Shown here: positions 18,497 through 27,056 of the stretch, piece after piece
Position numbering within the stretch: position 1 is the first letter of the stretch
Layout: every line of letters starts with the position of its first letter
DNA from: Microbacterium sp. AB
GTDB taxonomy: Bacteria; Actinomycetota; Actinomycetes; Actinomycetales; Microbacteriaceae
DNA: 64,000 nucleotides
Direction: 5' to 3'
Assembly: GCF_032878875.1 (NCBI RefSeq)
Contig: NZ_CP118157.1
Location: forward strand, 3,100,001-3,164,000
Position numbers and translations under genes: made by a program
Notes under the pieces: generated by a model
Told to the model about the DNA's origin: nothing
Seen by the model: only the letters and a program-made list of their open reading frames with translations
Databases searched by the model: none

Positions 18497-19062
18497 GCGC
18501 CGCGCGGGACCGGATGCGGGACGCCTGGCGGGCCGACCGCGCCGCGAACCTCCGATACCCCAAGAGCCGGTTCGTGCTGCGGTGGCTGCGCGTCTGTCAG
18601 CGGTGGCGCGAGACGCCGGGCCGCGTGGGACGGGCCGCGTACGTGCTCACGGCGGGCGGATACAAGATCGCGACCGAGTGGGTCCTGGGCATCGAGCTGC
18701 CCCCGTCGACGCGGGTGGGCCCGGGCCTCCGGCTCCGCCACGGCGTCGGCGTCGTCGTGAACCCGGGCACCACCATCGGCCGCGGCGTCATGCTGCGGCA
18801 CGGCGTCACCCTCGGCAACCGGCGCACGGCGGACGACTGCCCCACGATCGAGGACGACGTCGAGATCGGGGTCGGCGCCGTCGTCATCGGGGCCGTGACG
18901 GTGGGCCGCGGCGCACGCATCGGGCCGTATGCGGTCGTCGTGAAGGACGTGCCGCCCGGCGCGGTCGTCCGCTCGCCGCGGGCCGAGGTCGTCATGCCGA
19001 CGTCCCGTCCCGGCGCCCCGGGGGACACGAGGGCGCGAGAGGCGATCGGAGGAGCCGCATGA
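18493..19062 (+). CDS. Left-handed beta-helix acetyltransferase (serine acetyltransferase-like)
   Basis: 189 aa. After a helical N-terminus the protein has hexapeptide repeats: GPGLRLRHGVGVVV, NPGTTIGRGVMLRHGVTLG, PTIEDDVEIGVGAVVIG and VTVGRGARIGPYAVVVKDV. This is the left-handed beta-helix of CysE/colanic-acid-type acetyltransferases, with the catalytic His in RHGV. Its place in the EPS operon, coupled by ATGA on both sides, points to O-acetylation of the polysaccharide rather than cysteine synthesis. Confidence 0.87.
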   Translation: MSAARDRMRDAWRADRAANLRYPKSRFVLRWLRVCQRWRETPGRVGRAAYVLTAGGYKIATEWVLGIELPPSTRVGPGLRLRHGVGVVVNPGTTIGRGVMLRHGVTLGNRRTADDCPTIEDDVEIGVGAVVIGAVTVGRGARIGPYAVVVKDVPPGAVVRSPRAEVVMPTSRPGAPGDTRAREAIGGAA

Positions 19063-19508
19063 CCCGCATCGGCTACGCGGCAGGCGCCTTCGACCTGTTC
19101 CACGTCGGGCACCTCAACCTGCTGCGCCAGGCCAGGGAGAGGTGCGACGTCCTCGTCGCCGGAGTCGTGAGCGACGAGATGCTGCGCGAGGTCAAGGGCG
19201 TCCGCTCGGTGATCCCCACCGCGGAGCGCGCCGAGATCGTGCGCAGCATCCGCTTCGTCGACGACGTGCACGTCGAGACGGTGCCCGACAAGCTCGACGT
19301 GTGGCGGGAGGTGCGCTTCACGCACTTCTTCAAGGGCGACGACTGGCGCGGCACGCCGAAGGGGCTGCGTCTGGAAGGCGAGCTCGCCGCCGTGGGCGTG
19401 GAGGTCGTGTACTTCCCGTACACCGCCCACACGTCGAGCACGGCGCTGCGACGCGCGCTGGAGGCGCTCGCCCCCTCCGGGGCGACGGCGGCCGCGGGGA
19501 CGCCGTGA
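19059..19508 (+). CDS. TagD-like cytidylyltransferase/adenylyltransferase
   Basis: 149 aa. The nucleotidyltransferase motif HxGH is present in GAFDLFHVGHLNLL near the N-terminus, and the C-terminal nucleotide-binding motif reads TSSTALRR in place of the RTxGISTT of classic glycerol-3-phosphate cytidylyltransferases. It would activate a phospho-alcohol as a CDP or ADP derivative. The operon also contains a CDP-alcohol phosphotransferase, its natural downstream partner. The exact alcohol (glycerol, ribitol, ethanolamine or other) cannot be read. Confidence 0.87.
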   Translation: MTRIGYAAGAFDLFHVGHLNLLRQARERCDVLVAGVVSDEMLREVKGVRSVIPTAERAEIVRSIRFVDDVHVETVPDKLDVWREVRFTHFFKGDDWRGTPKGLRLEGELAAVGVEVVYFPYTAHTSSTALRRALEALAPSGATAAAGTP

Positions 19509-20701
19509 ACGGGAGGCGAGGCGTCGCGTACGAGGAGTTCCAGGCGACGGGGTTCTTCAGCGGGCTCGACGGCCTCCGCGCGTTCGCGGTCGTCGCCGTC
19601 ATCTGGCAGCACACGTCGGGCAACCCCGGGCCGGAGCTCCTCTCGCAGGGCGGCTTCGGGGTCGATCTCTTCTTCGCCATCAGCGGGTTCCTCATCACCA
19701 CGCTGCTGCTGCGGGAGCGGCGCCGCAACGGACGCATCGCGCTGAGGTCCTTCGCCGTCCGCCGGGTCTTCCGCATCATGCCCGTCTACTACGCCGTCCT
19801 CGTCGTGTACGTCGTGCTCGTCCTGGCCACACGCCGCGGCACGCCGGAGGGCGACGGCTTCCTCGCCAACCTCCCCGCCTTCCTCACGTACACCTCCAAC
19901 TGGTTCGTCGATCTGGACGCGGGGCCATCCGTGCCCTTCTACTTCGCGTGGTCGCTCGCCACGGAGGAGCAGTTCTACCTCTTCTGGCCCCCGCTGCTGG
20001 CGCTGCTGCTCTTCCGGGCCGCGCGGAGCCGAGCGGGAGGCTCCGGCGGCATAGGGAGCGGCGGTCGCCGCGCAGCGGTCGCGCCGCTCGCCGCGCTCGG
20101 CGCCCTCGTCGCGGTCGGCCAGCTCGCGATCGCGCAGGGCTCCCGCGATCTTCCGATCGTCATCCTGTCGAGCCTCGCGCTGCCGATCCTGCTCGGAGCC
20201 GCGATGGCCGTGCTGCTGGACCATCGTCCGGGCTTCGAGGCCGTCGCGCCGTGGGTCTCTGCGCGCTGGTTCGCTCCCGTCGCCGCGGCGGGCGTGCTCG
20301 CGTCGTTGGCCTGGCAGACGCCGACGCAGCTGACGCAGGTGCTCATGGTCCTCCTCGTCGCGAGCGTCGGCGTCTCGGAGTCGACCCTGCTGCATCCCCT
20401 GCTGCGGTGGCCGCCGATCGCGCACGTCGGGGCCGTCAGCTACGGGATGTACCTCATGCACATGCTCTGCGCGAACGCGCTGCGCCCCGCGCTCGGGGAG
20501 CGGTTCGGCATCCCGCTGTTCGTCCTCACGACCGTGCTCGCGGTGATTGTGGCGAGCGTCAGCCGCACGGTGTTCGAGGCGCCGCTGCAGCGGGTGGGCC
20601 GACGGCTCTCGGAGGGCATGGCGGCCCGGCGCGAGCGTCCGCCGTCTCGTGCGGGGGCGGCGGTCTCCCGGCCGACCGGGCCCGACGAGACGAGACGGTG
20701 A
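19505..20701 (+). CDS. Acyltransferase 3 family membrane protein
   Basis: 398 aa from a GTG that overlaps the previous stop (GTGA). About ten transmembrane helices. Hallmarks are SGLDGLRAFAVVAVIWQH with the catalytic His, GFGVDLFFAISGFLI, and FAWSLATEEQFYLFWP. These proteins carry acyl groups across the membrane to sugars. As the last gene of the EPS operon it probably O-acylates the polysaccharide. The final 50 residues are Arg/Pro-rich and probably cytoplasmic. Confidence 0.9.
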   Translation: MNGRRGVAYEEFQATGFFSGLDGLRAFAVVAVIWQHTSGNPGPELLSQGGFGVDLFFAISGFLITTLLLRERRRNGRIALRSFAVRRVFRIMPVYYAVLVVYVVLVLATRRGTPEGDGFLANLPAFLTYTSNWFVDLDAGPSVPFYFAWSLATEEQFYLFWPPLLALLLFRAARSRAGGSGGIGSGGRRAAVAPLAALGALVAVGQLAIAQGSRDLPIVILSSLALPILLGAAMAVLLDHRPGFEAVAPWVSARWFAPVAAAGVLASLAWQTPTQLTQVLMVLLVASVGVSESTLLHPLLRWPPIAHVGAVSYGMYLMHMLCANALRPALGERFGIPLFVLTTVLAVIVASVSRTVFEAPLQRVGRRLSEGMAARRERPPSRAGAAVSRPTGPDETRR

Positions 20702-20859
20702 CGAACGGCGTCGGCGGCGGCCGTCCGACGACGCCCCCGAGAGGAGGGATCGGGCGCAGGCGTCCTCCGTGCAGCGCTTTCTCCTCCTCCCGGCGTCAGA
20801 TCCGGACGGCGGCGCGTACCGTGGAGGGGCACTTGTCGTCGTCTCAGAAGGAGCCATCC

Positions 20860-21294
20860 ATGGGAATCCGCATCGCCTCGAACGCGCCCCGCACCGGCGG
20901 CATCCGCCGGGTCGGCGGTCTGGGAGTCGCCGCAGGCGCCACGCTCGTCGCCGTCGGCGCCGCCGTCTGGGCCGTCATCACCCGCGAGCTCCGCGCCGAG
21001 AAGATCACCGTCGCGGGCGATTCCGACCTGCTGCCGGGAAAGCCGGTCGCAGGACCGGTCAGCGCCTATGCGCAGGCGGAGATCATCCGCAAGCACGCCC
21101 TCGCGGCCAGCGACGGGAAGACCTTCGCCGAGCTGCCGCAGGACGACCCGGTGCGCAGCACCGTCATGAGCGCGTCGTTCCTGCGCGCATCGCTGTTCAC
21201 CTCGGTGGTCTCCTACGGCGTCGCGGCGTTCGCGATCGGCGTCGGAGTCGTCACGGGCGCGTTCGGATGGGCCCTGCGCCGCACCGACCGCTGA
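20860..21294 (+). CDS. Small membrane protein of unknown function
   Basis: 144 aa. Two hydrophobic segments (about residues 18-42 and 108-135) flank an extracytoplasmic stretch with AGDSDLLPGKPVAGPVSAYAQ. Proteins with this layout are widespread in actinobacteria; some have been mislabelled as LigA dioxygenase subunits, which this is not. AGAAGGAG (20846-20853) sets the ATG. It lies 158 bp after the EPS operon and is probably transcribed on its own. No function is known to me. Confidence 0.75.
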   Translation: MGIRIASNAPRTGGIRRVGGLGVAAGATLVAVGAAVWAVITRELRAEKITVAGDSDLLPGKPVAGPVSAYAQAEIIRKHALAASDGKTFAELPQDDPVRSTVMSASFLRASLFTSVVSYGVAAFAIGVGVVTGAFGWALRRTDR

Positions 21295-21330
21295 GGTCGT
21301 CGCGGCGTTCTCTCTCGCCGCTCTGCCGTC

Positions 21331-21384
21331 TGTGGGTGGAAAAGGCCGCTTTCCGGGATGGGAAAGCGGCCTTTTCCACCCACA
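21331..21384. terminator. Perfect 24-bp stem hairpin between convergent genes (copy of a repeat family)
   Basis: Arms 21331-21354 and 21361-21384 are perfect 24-nt inverted repeats with a 6-nt loop. The palindrome lies between two convergent genes, so it can end transcription from both sides. The core TGTGGGTGGAAAA..GCCG recurs at 29434-29495 and, truncated, at 30531, so it is also a dispersed palindromic repeat. Confidence 0.8.
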
Positions 21385-21420
21385 AACGCGCGGCGGCGCG
21401 GTCGGGCCTGACGCCGTCGC

Positions 21421-23961
21421 TCAGAACCCGGCGCCGTGGGCGAGGAACGGGGCGACCACGCCCGTGTCCTGCACGGCGAGGGCCAGCGCCTCGGCGGGAG
21501 GGAGCCGGGCGGCGAGGCCCTCGTGCATGGCTCCGAGCAGCTCGCAGGCGACGTCGTCGGCCACCGTCACGGGCGCGGCGATGACGCAGCGCGTGCCGGC
21601 GTGGAGCCAGGCGCGGGTCATCCCCACGGCCTCCTCGCCCCAGCGGACCGACGAGCGCCCGAGCTCGCACGCCGAGAGCACGACGACGGTCGGCGGGCGC
21701 TGGATGAGGTCGATGTCGTATCCGAACAGCGGCCCGTCGGCGAGCTCGAAGCCCGACAGCATGGGCGCCTCGGCGGCGTGGCGTCCGTGGGCGATCACGT
21801 GCAGCACGTCGACCTCCTCCGCGAGCGCCGTGACGCCGTCGACCTTCGCCCGATCGCCGTCGAGCACGCACGCCACGGATGCCCCGGTGCCCGGCGAGAG
21901 GCGCTCCGCCTCGAGCTCCCATGCGGAGGCGGCGGTCTGCGCCTCCTCGATCCCCCGCGCGATGCCGGGTCCCACGACGAAGCCCGCGTTCCGCAGCGAG
22001 ACCTCGTCGTCGCGCTGGCTCACCCAGCGCGAGGCGGACCGCGCGAGCGTGACGGCCCGGCCGCGCAGCGCCGGAAGCATCGTCCACGGCATGCCGCGGA
22101 GGGCTCCCGGCGCGGTGATGACGACGCGGCGCGGATCGCCCGCCACCGCCATCGCGCGTTCCACGAGCAGGCGCGACAGCTCGGCGAGCCGGGCGTCGAG
22201 GGCCTGCTGCACGAGGCGCGCGGCCAGACCCGAACGCTTCGTCGTGCCGAGGAAGCGCACGCCGGCGCCCGCGCGGGTCGTCGCCGATGCCTCCAGGTCG
22301 GCGCGCAGGCCGTCGATGCGCGGGCGGATCTCGCGCCACGGCAGGTCGAGGATGGCCGGAGGGCCAGATGAGGGCGGCGGCACGACGAGGCACGTGAGCG
22401 TCTCGCGGGAGTACAGGAACGTCACGAGCGCCGTCTCGCCGTCGAGCACGGCGCGGAGCTCGTCGAGGCTGGCGTGCGGCGGCCCCTCGGCTCCCGCGGT
22501 GCCGACCCACTGGCGCTCGCTGACGCGCCGGCGGAGGGATGCGACACGGGCGTCGGATGCCCAGTCGGACGTCTGCAGCTCGGTGCGCAGCATCCGCAGC
22601 TGTGCGAGGTCTTCGGCGAGCTCCGGGTCGTGCGGCGGGCGGACCGGCGAGACCTGCTGGGCGAAGTGGCGCGCATGCTCCGACCAGCGGAACACCGCGT
22701 CGGGGCGACGCGTCCGCACGGCGGCCGACACCCCCTCGTGGATGACGCCCGCGCCGTGCATCGCGACGGAGGCGAGCATCTCGAGCGACCCGAAGGAGCT
22801 CTGCCACGTCGACAGCTCGGCCAATCCTGCCGCCGCATGGCGCTGGGCGTCGGCGTCGCGGCCGAGCGCGGATGACCGTGCCGCACGCGCCTCGGAGGCG
22901 AGCACGCGCACCTCGAGCGAATCGTCCTGCCGCACGCGAGCGATCCGCGCGGGCGGATCGGCCGAGCGGGAGCGCGCGGCGTCGCGGGCGAAGCGCAGGG
23001 CGCGCACATCGCTGCGGAATCCGCGCCGGCTCAGCTCGGTCACGACCGCCTCGACCTCGTCGATCGTCCGGCTGAGGCGGACCCCGGGCTTGGCGTGGGC
23101 GAGCAGGGCACGAAGGCGGATGGCCTCCGCGCGCACCGCCCACGCCTCGCTGCCGACCGTGCGGAACCGACGCGCCGCCGCCCCCGCGACGGTCGCCGAA
23201 CGCGGCCCGTCGTGGGCGAGCAGCGACCGGGCGAGCTGGAACTCCGCCTCCGCCCGGGCCTGGGGCATGTGCTGCGCGCCGAAGACACGGGCCGCGCTCG
23301 CGAGCGCGTTCTCCGCCTCGTAGACGTGGCCCGCCTCGCGGAGAGCCTCGGCACGGTCGACGTCGCAGATCGCAGCGGCGGCCGGGGCCTCTCGCGCTAT
23401 CTCATCGCGTACCGCAGTCATCTCGTTGAGAGCGATAACAAGTTCACCGGAAAGCAGGTTCACATATCCGAGATTGTGACGTGCTTGCGCTGCCCCCAGG
23501 CGATCTCCCGCGACTCCGAAAACCTCGGCGGCACGACGCAGATCGGCGGCGCTCTTGTTGAGCGAAGCTTCCTGCATATGTGCCATGGCACGATTCATGA
23601 GGAGATTCGCCTCGGCGATCGGATCCGCAGATACGCCATCGATCGCGAGACTCAACGCAGGGATAGCTTCCTCAATACGAGCGGCATGCATAAGAAGAGT
23701 ACCCAGCTGACCGTAGACGATAGCTCTCGTTGTCTCGGCAATACCGTCAAAAGCTATTGCATCTCGGCAAATCCTCTCTGCTTCGTCTCTCTCGCCTAGC
23801 TGGTCCGTAACATATGCCAAAGTGCCGTGGACCCGAGCGCGTAAGTCAGCTTCTCCCGTACGGCTCGCAGCTCGAATCAGGTTTTGACGCGCACTCACTA
23901 GTCGTTTACGGTTGCCGTCCTCCACGCCTCGCCGGTACAGCTCCTCCGCGCTGAGCTTCAT
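21421..23961 (-). CDS. TPR-CHAT cysteine protease
   Basis: 846 aa, no signal peptide, cytoplasmic. The N-terminal 330 or so residues are paired helices of TPR type (for example TLAYVTDQLGERDEAERICR and YGQLGTLLMHAARIEEAIPA). The C-terminal third is a CHAT (caspase-like) domain with the catalytic His in HVIAHGRH (H725) and Cys in VVLSACELG (C765), so the dyad is intact. CHAT proteases are usually kept silent and switched on by a sensor through their TPRs; TPR-CHAT Csx29 of type III-E CRISPR is the best-known case. The first 185 codons are much poorer in GC than the rest. It is divergent from the 34-aa peptide gene and lies beside the subtilase and sigma-factor genes. Confidence 0.92.
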   Translation of the reverse strand: MKLSAEELYRRGVEDGNRKRLVSARQNLIRAASRTGEADLRARVHGTLAYVTDQLGERDEAERICRDAIAFDGIAETTRAIVYGQLGTLLMHAARIEEAIPALSLAIDGVSADPIAEANLLMNRAMAHMQEASLNKSAADLRRAAEVFGVAGDRLGAAQARHNLGYVNLLSGELVIALNEMTAVRDEIAREAPAAAAICDVDRAEALREAGHVYEAENALASAARVFGAQHMPQARAEAEFQLARSLLAHDGPRSATVAGAAARRFRTVGSEAWAVRAEAIRLRALLAHAKPGVRLSRTIDEVEAVVTELSRRGFRSDVRALRFARDAARSRSADPPARIARVRQDDSLEVRVLASEARAARSSALGRDADAQRHAAAGLAELSTWQSSFGSLEMLASVAMHGAGVIHEGVSAAVRTRRPDAVFRWSEHARHFAQQVSPVRPPHDPELAEDLAQLRMLRTELQTSDWASDARVASLRRRVSERQWVGTAGAEGPPHASLDELRAVLDGETALVTFLYSRETLTCLVVPPPSSGPPAILDLPWREIRPRIDGLRADLEASATTRAGAGVRFLGTTKRSGLAARLVQQALDARLAELSRLLVERAMAVAGDPRRVVITAPGALRGMPWTMLPALRGRAVTLARSASRWVSQRDDEVSLRNAGFVVGPGIARGIEEAQTAASAWELEAERLSPGTGASVACVLDGDRAKVDGVTALAEEVDVLHVIAHGRHAAEAPMLSGFELADGPLFGYDIDLIQRPPTVVVLSACELGRSSVRWGEEAVGMTRAWLHAGTRCVIAAPVTVADDVACELLGAMHEGLAARLPPAEALALAVQDTGVVAPFLAHGAGF

Positions 23962-24087
23962 GGCGAGCAGACGCTCACGGGCCGAATGTCACAGGATGTC
24001 GTGCGTCTTCCTCTCGCGCCCCCGCTCTGGAAGGCTCTTCTCTGCCGGGGCCTTCGCCCACGGCGTCCCCCGAAGAAAGAAGGCACC
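23962..24087. promoter_or_regulatory. Divergent promoter region between the CHAT gene and the 34-aa peptide gene
   Basis: 126 bp separate the starts of two divergent genes, so both promoters must lie here. I see no clear sigma-70 hexamers. An AT-richer patch with TGTCACAGGATG is at about 23987-23998. An ECF-type promoter read by the sigma factor of the same module is possible but cannot be shown by eye. Confidence 0.4.
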
Positions 24088-24192
24088 ATGCCGTACTCCA
24101 AGACCAACTCCCTCCCCGCCGACCTCGTCGCGGAGTTCACCGCGCTCGCGCCCGTCGTCGAGCCGGTCGATCTCGACGACGACGAGGACTGA
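24088..24192 (+). CDS. 34-aa acidic peptide of the CHAT/subtilase module
   Basis: 34 aa, starting MPYSKTNSLPADLVAEF and ending in an acidic run, VDLDDDED. AAAGAAGG with a 4-nt spacer precedes the ATG. There is no Cys, signal peptide or membrane segment. Residues 2-7 (PYSKTN) resemble the hexapeptide NPFSRT repeated three times in the nearby subtilase: with the subtilase read as PFSRTN, four positions are identical and Y/F and K/R are conservative. Its position between the two protease genes and this match suggest a substrate, activator or inhibitor of one of them. That is inference; the gene itself is supported by its ribosome binding site and codon use. Confidence 0.7.
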   Translation: MPYSKTNSLPADLVAEFTALAPVVEPVDLDDDED

Positions 24193-24721
24193 CCCGCGCG
24201 GGCGGGCGCGCGGCGATGCCGCGGCCCGCCCATACCGGCAGAGGGACGAGAAGGGCGCACGCTCCGCCCGTGTGAGCTCGTCCGGCTGACGGGGAGGGTA
24301 GAGTCCGCGGATTCGTACCGTGCCCGATCGCTGTCCCACGCTCGGCGGTGGATGCCTCTGAGACTGCCCGTACTCACAGCTGCGATGGTCGAAGGCAGAG
24401 GATAGGCCCACAGCGATGCCGCCCACCCGAACTCCCCAGATATCCAGACGGTGATTCCTCGCCGGTTCGCCATCGGGTCGTCGCAGACACGCTCGTCGAT
24501 CGCGCCCGGATTTTGAGGGTCATCGCGACCCGCGGGTCTGCGGCGCTTGCGCCCGATCCGTTCGGGTCGAGCGACGGTCCGCACAGTCCCGCATGCGCCG
24601 GCCCGCCTGCACCCGGCATTCCTGCCTCTCCTCCGCACGGTCACGAGTCCGCGTATCACCCCCATCTGCACTGCTGCCCGCTTCGATGAGCGCTTCTCCC
24701 CGGCACGCTCGCACGACGCGC
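24193..24721. other. 529-bp stretch without a convincing gene
   Basis: This lies between the 34-aa peptide gene and the stop of the subtilase gene. It is less GC-rich than its surroundings. Open frames on both strands are short, cross each other and show no recognisable protein. I see no long hairpin, repeat or RNA-like fold. It may hold the remains of a lost gene or a small RNA; nothing in the sequence decides this. Confidence 0.5.
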
Positions 24722-26344
24722 TCACTCGCGGGAGTGGTCGTCGGTCTCCAGCACCTTCAGCGCGGCGGCCGTCGCACGGCGTGAGCGTTTGATCGCGGCC
24801 GCAGACCTCTTCTCCTGCTCCGGCACGGGGCCGAGCTCAGCGGCGATGACCGCGGCGGCGTACGGAGCCGCGAACGAGGTGCCGCTCCACGCCGAGAACG
24901 TCCCCCGGTAGTCGTCGGGGCCGATCGTCTCGCGCCGCCGCTCGTAACGGTCGTCCCGCGTGGAGGCCTGACGCCCGCCCTCGAACGCGGGTGTCGTGCT
25001 CACGACGGAGGCTCCTGGGGCGTAGGCGCGCACCCAGGGGCCGACGTTGGAGAAGAGCGCGACCGAGGAGCCGCTGGGGTTGAGCGCCCCCACCGACACG
25101 TGCTCCGCGTCGAGGTCGGGCACGATGCCGTTGCCGGAGCCGTGCCATGCCCACAGCGAAGCGGGGAAGGTCGGCCGGTCGATGGCGTCGTTGCCCGCCG
25201 ACGACACGACGGCGCAGCCGAGGCTCCGCGCGGCCTTCAGCAGGTCGTAGAGCGTCGTGGAGAACAGGCCGTCCTCCGGCGTCTCGTGGTAATAGCCCAG
25301 CGAGAGGTTCAGCACGTCGATCGGGAGGCCGCCCTCGCCCGCCCGATAGCGCTGCAGCAGCGTGACGACGCCCGCGAGGATCTCGATGAGCGCGCCCTCG
25401 TCGACGACGCCCAGAGCGTCGGCGGTGCGCACCGACACGATGTCGGCGTCGGGGGCGAGCTGGCGAACGACGCCCGCGATGAACGTCCCGTGACCGGCGA
25501 CGGGGTCGATCTCGCCGTCGAGCTGACCGTAGAGGTCGGGATAGCGCTCGGGATCGGCGTCGTCGGTGAGCCCGAGCGGCACGCCGTCGAGCTCGACCCG
25601 CCGCGTGACGACGTCGTCCGGCAGCCAGCCGTGCACGCCGCATCCCGTGTCGAGGATCGCGACGACCGGGCGGCGATGGCCGCGTTTCGGGTTCTGACCG
25701 CGTACCGGGATCGCGCCCAGGATCGAGATCGACTGACGAGCACCTCGGCCAGCCTCGAGATAGTCGTCCGCTCCGCACGGGTTCGTCCGAGAAAACGGGT
25801 TCGTCCGAGAGAACGGGTTCGTCCGAGAGAACGGATTCAGTCCCACCGGGTCGATCGACACGACGTGCTCCAGGCCCACGTCGGGCAGCGTCCACTGCTC
25901 GCCCTCCGCGCCGCGCGTACGGGCGAGGCGCCGTGCACGCTGCAGCACGCGCCAGGCGTCCGGCGCCACGGGCGACAGGTCGGCCTCCGGATCGAGCGAC
26001 GTCGTGATCCGCACGCGCGCGACGCCCGGGACGCCCGGCGTCTCCGGCGACGGCGGCAGCAGGGGGTCGGGGGCCTCCGTCTCGCCCAGCGCCTCGCCGC
26101 GCAGCGTCTCGACCGTGACGTCCCATCCGAACGCCCCGGCCGCCTCGCGGATCAGCGCCAGGTGCGGCAGTTCTCCTGCGCCCGTCCGATGCGTCACGAG
26201 CAGCCGGTCGGGCACGTACGCCGTGGGGAAGGCCTGCACGCCATCGATCGGATCGACGGCGGGATCGAGGATCTTCCCCACCGGGATCGACCCCACCGCC
26301 CTGTCGCGCCACGACCATCCGTCGGGCTGAGGTGCAATCGCCAT
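24722..26344 (-). CDS. Cytoplasmic S8 subtilisin-like serine protease with NPFSRT linker repeats
   Basis: 540 aa from the ATG at 26344 (AGAGG 8 nt upstream; a further in-frame ATG at 26386 is less likely). No signal peptide. Residues 1-165 form an N-terminal domain with VPDRLLVTH, like a prodomain. Residues 170-187 are three exact copies of NPFSRT, followed by NPCG. The catalytic domain has D232 in VAILDTG, H285 in GHGTFIAGV, oxyanion N385 in SSAGND and S490 in SGTSFAAP, so the triad is complete. The repeats lie just ahead of the catalytic domain, where prodomain removal normally occurs. It is downstream of the sigma-factor and 157-aa genes on the same strand, separated from them by 712 bp of repeats. 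Confidence 0.93.
   Translation of the reverse strand: MAIAPQPDGWSWRDRAVGSIPVGKILDPAVDPIDGVQAFPTAYVPDRLLVTHRTGAGELPHLALIREAAGAFGWDVTVETLRGEALGETEAPDPLLPPSPETPGVPGVARVRITTSLDPEADLSPVAPDAWRVLQRARRLARTRGAEGEQWTLPDVGLEHVVSIDPVGLNPFSRTNPFSRTNPFSRTNPCGADDYLEAGRGARQSISILGAIPVRGQNPKRGHRRPVVAILDTGCGVHGWLPDDVVTRRVELDGVPLGLTDDADPERYPDLYGQLDGEIDPVAGHGTFIAGVVRQLAPDADIVSVRTADALGVVDEGALIEILAGVVTLLQRYRAGEGGLPIDVLNLSLGYYHETPEDGLFSTTLYDLLKAARSLGCAVVSSAGNDAIDRPTFPASLWAWHGSGNGIVPDLDAEHVSVGALNPSGSSVALFSNVGPWVRAYAPGASVVSTTPAFEGGRQASTRDDRYERRRETIGPDDYRGTFSAWSGTSFAAPYAAAVIAAELGPVPEQEKRSAAAIKRSRRATAAALKVLETDDHSRE
25784..25837 (-). repeat. Three 18-bp in-frame tandem repeats encoding NPFSRT
   Basis: Three contiguous 18-bp units encode NPFSRT three times in the subtilase linker (residues 170-187). 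Units differ only by synonymous changes (AAT/AAC, TTC/TTT), so copy number could change by slippage without breaking the frame. NP follows as a partial fourth unit. Confidence 0.9.
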
Positions 26345-26475
26345 CGTCTCGTCCTCTTTCCTCGCCGTCGGGCCGGCGTCCGTCATCCCCGCACGGCGTG
26401 CGCCGCGCGTTCGCTCATGTCACCGCTCGAACCGGACCCGCGCGCACTCGCGCGGCCCGGCCTCCCCGCGTGGTG

Positions 26476-27056
26476 CGCCTGCCCGCAAGCGACGTACTCG
26501 CGGCCGCTTTCACGCACGACGACCACTCGAACGACCTCGAGCCCGGCGCCGAACGCGTCGTATCCGCCCGGAGGCACGCACGCGTCACACCTCGACGCAG
26601 GGCGTCGAGAACTCGCGCTGCCCCTCCGCCCGGCGATCGGCCATCCGTCCGTGAACCGAGCAGTGCCCGGCCGCCGCGCCCGAGGCCCGTGCACGCCCGC
26701 GAGTCCTGCACGCAGCGCCGTCGCACCGCAGCGAGACCGCCCGCGCGACGGGCTCGACGCCGAAGCCCATCCGGCCACCGTCTCGAACCAGGCCGTCGCG
26801 GGCCCATCCCGACGCCCCCGACCGTCCACGCGCGTCCCGCCCGCCCCGAGACCCGTTCGGCCGTCGTCTCGAACGACAGTGTCGCGAACTCGCACGGCCC
26901 GTCGTCCCGCCGCACGACCGTCCGCACACGCCCCGTCCGGCCTGAGAACCATCCGGCCGTCGTCTCGAACGACAGTGTCGCGAACTCGCACGGCCCGTCG
27001 TCCCGCCGCCCCGCAACCAGCCGCGCGCGTCCCGCCCGCTCTGAGGCCCATCCGCA
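26476..27056 (-). repeat. Array of diverged copies of the 3' end of the 157-aa gene
   Basis: The 712-bp gap between the 157-aa gene and the subtilase gene holds no intact gene but several copies of the tail that ends the 157-aa gene ([16 protein letters not shown]). Two 56-bp copies (26954-27009 and 26858-26913) are identical and 96 bp (32 codons) apart, encoding [16 protein letters not shown] shortened copy at 26776-26814 encodes [14 protein letters not shown] copy at 26585-26647 encodes [20 protein letters not shown] and ends in a stop at the same place as the parent. A weaker copy at 26476-26532 encodes [15 protein letters not shown]. They are all on the minus strand, as is the parent. No start codon with a ribosome binding site was found for them. 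Confidence 0.8.

Noticed and set aside
24290..24470. A minus-strand reading frame starting MANRRGITVWISGEF in the 529-bp gap
   Set aside because: No ribosome binding site, no recognisable protein, and base composition unlike neighbouring genes.
26345..26386. Upstream ATG (26386) as the subtilase start
   Set aside because: The ATG at 26344 has a better-spaced ribosome binding site and the additional 14 residues are polar and unlike the domain that follows.
26415..26927. A 170-codon reading frame starting [10 protein letters not shown] inside the tail array as a real gene
   Set aside because: It starts within a tail copy, lacks a ribosome binding site and becomes Arg-rich low-complexity after the second repeat; treated as part of the array.
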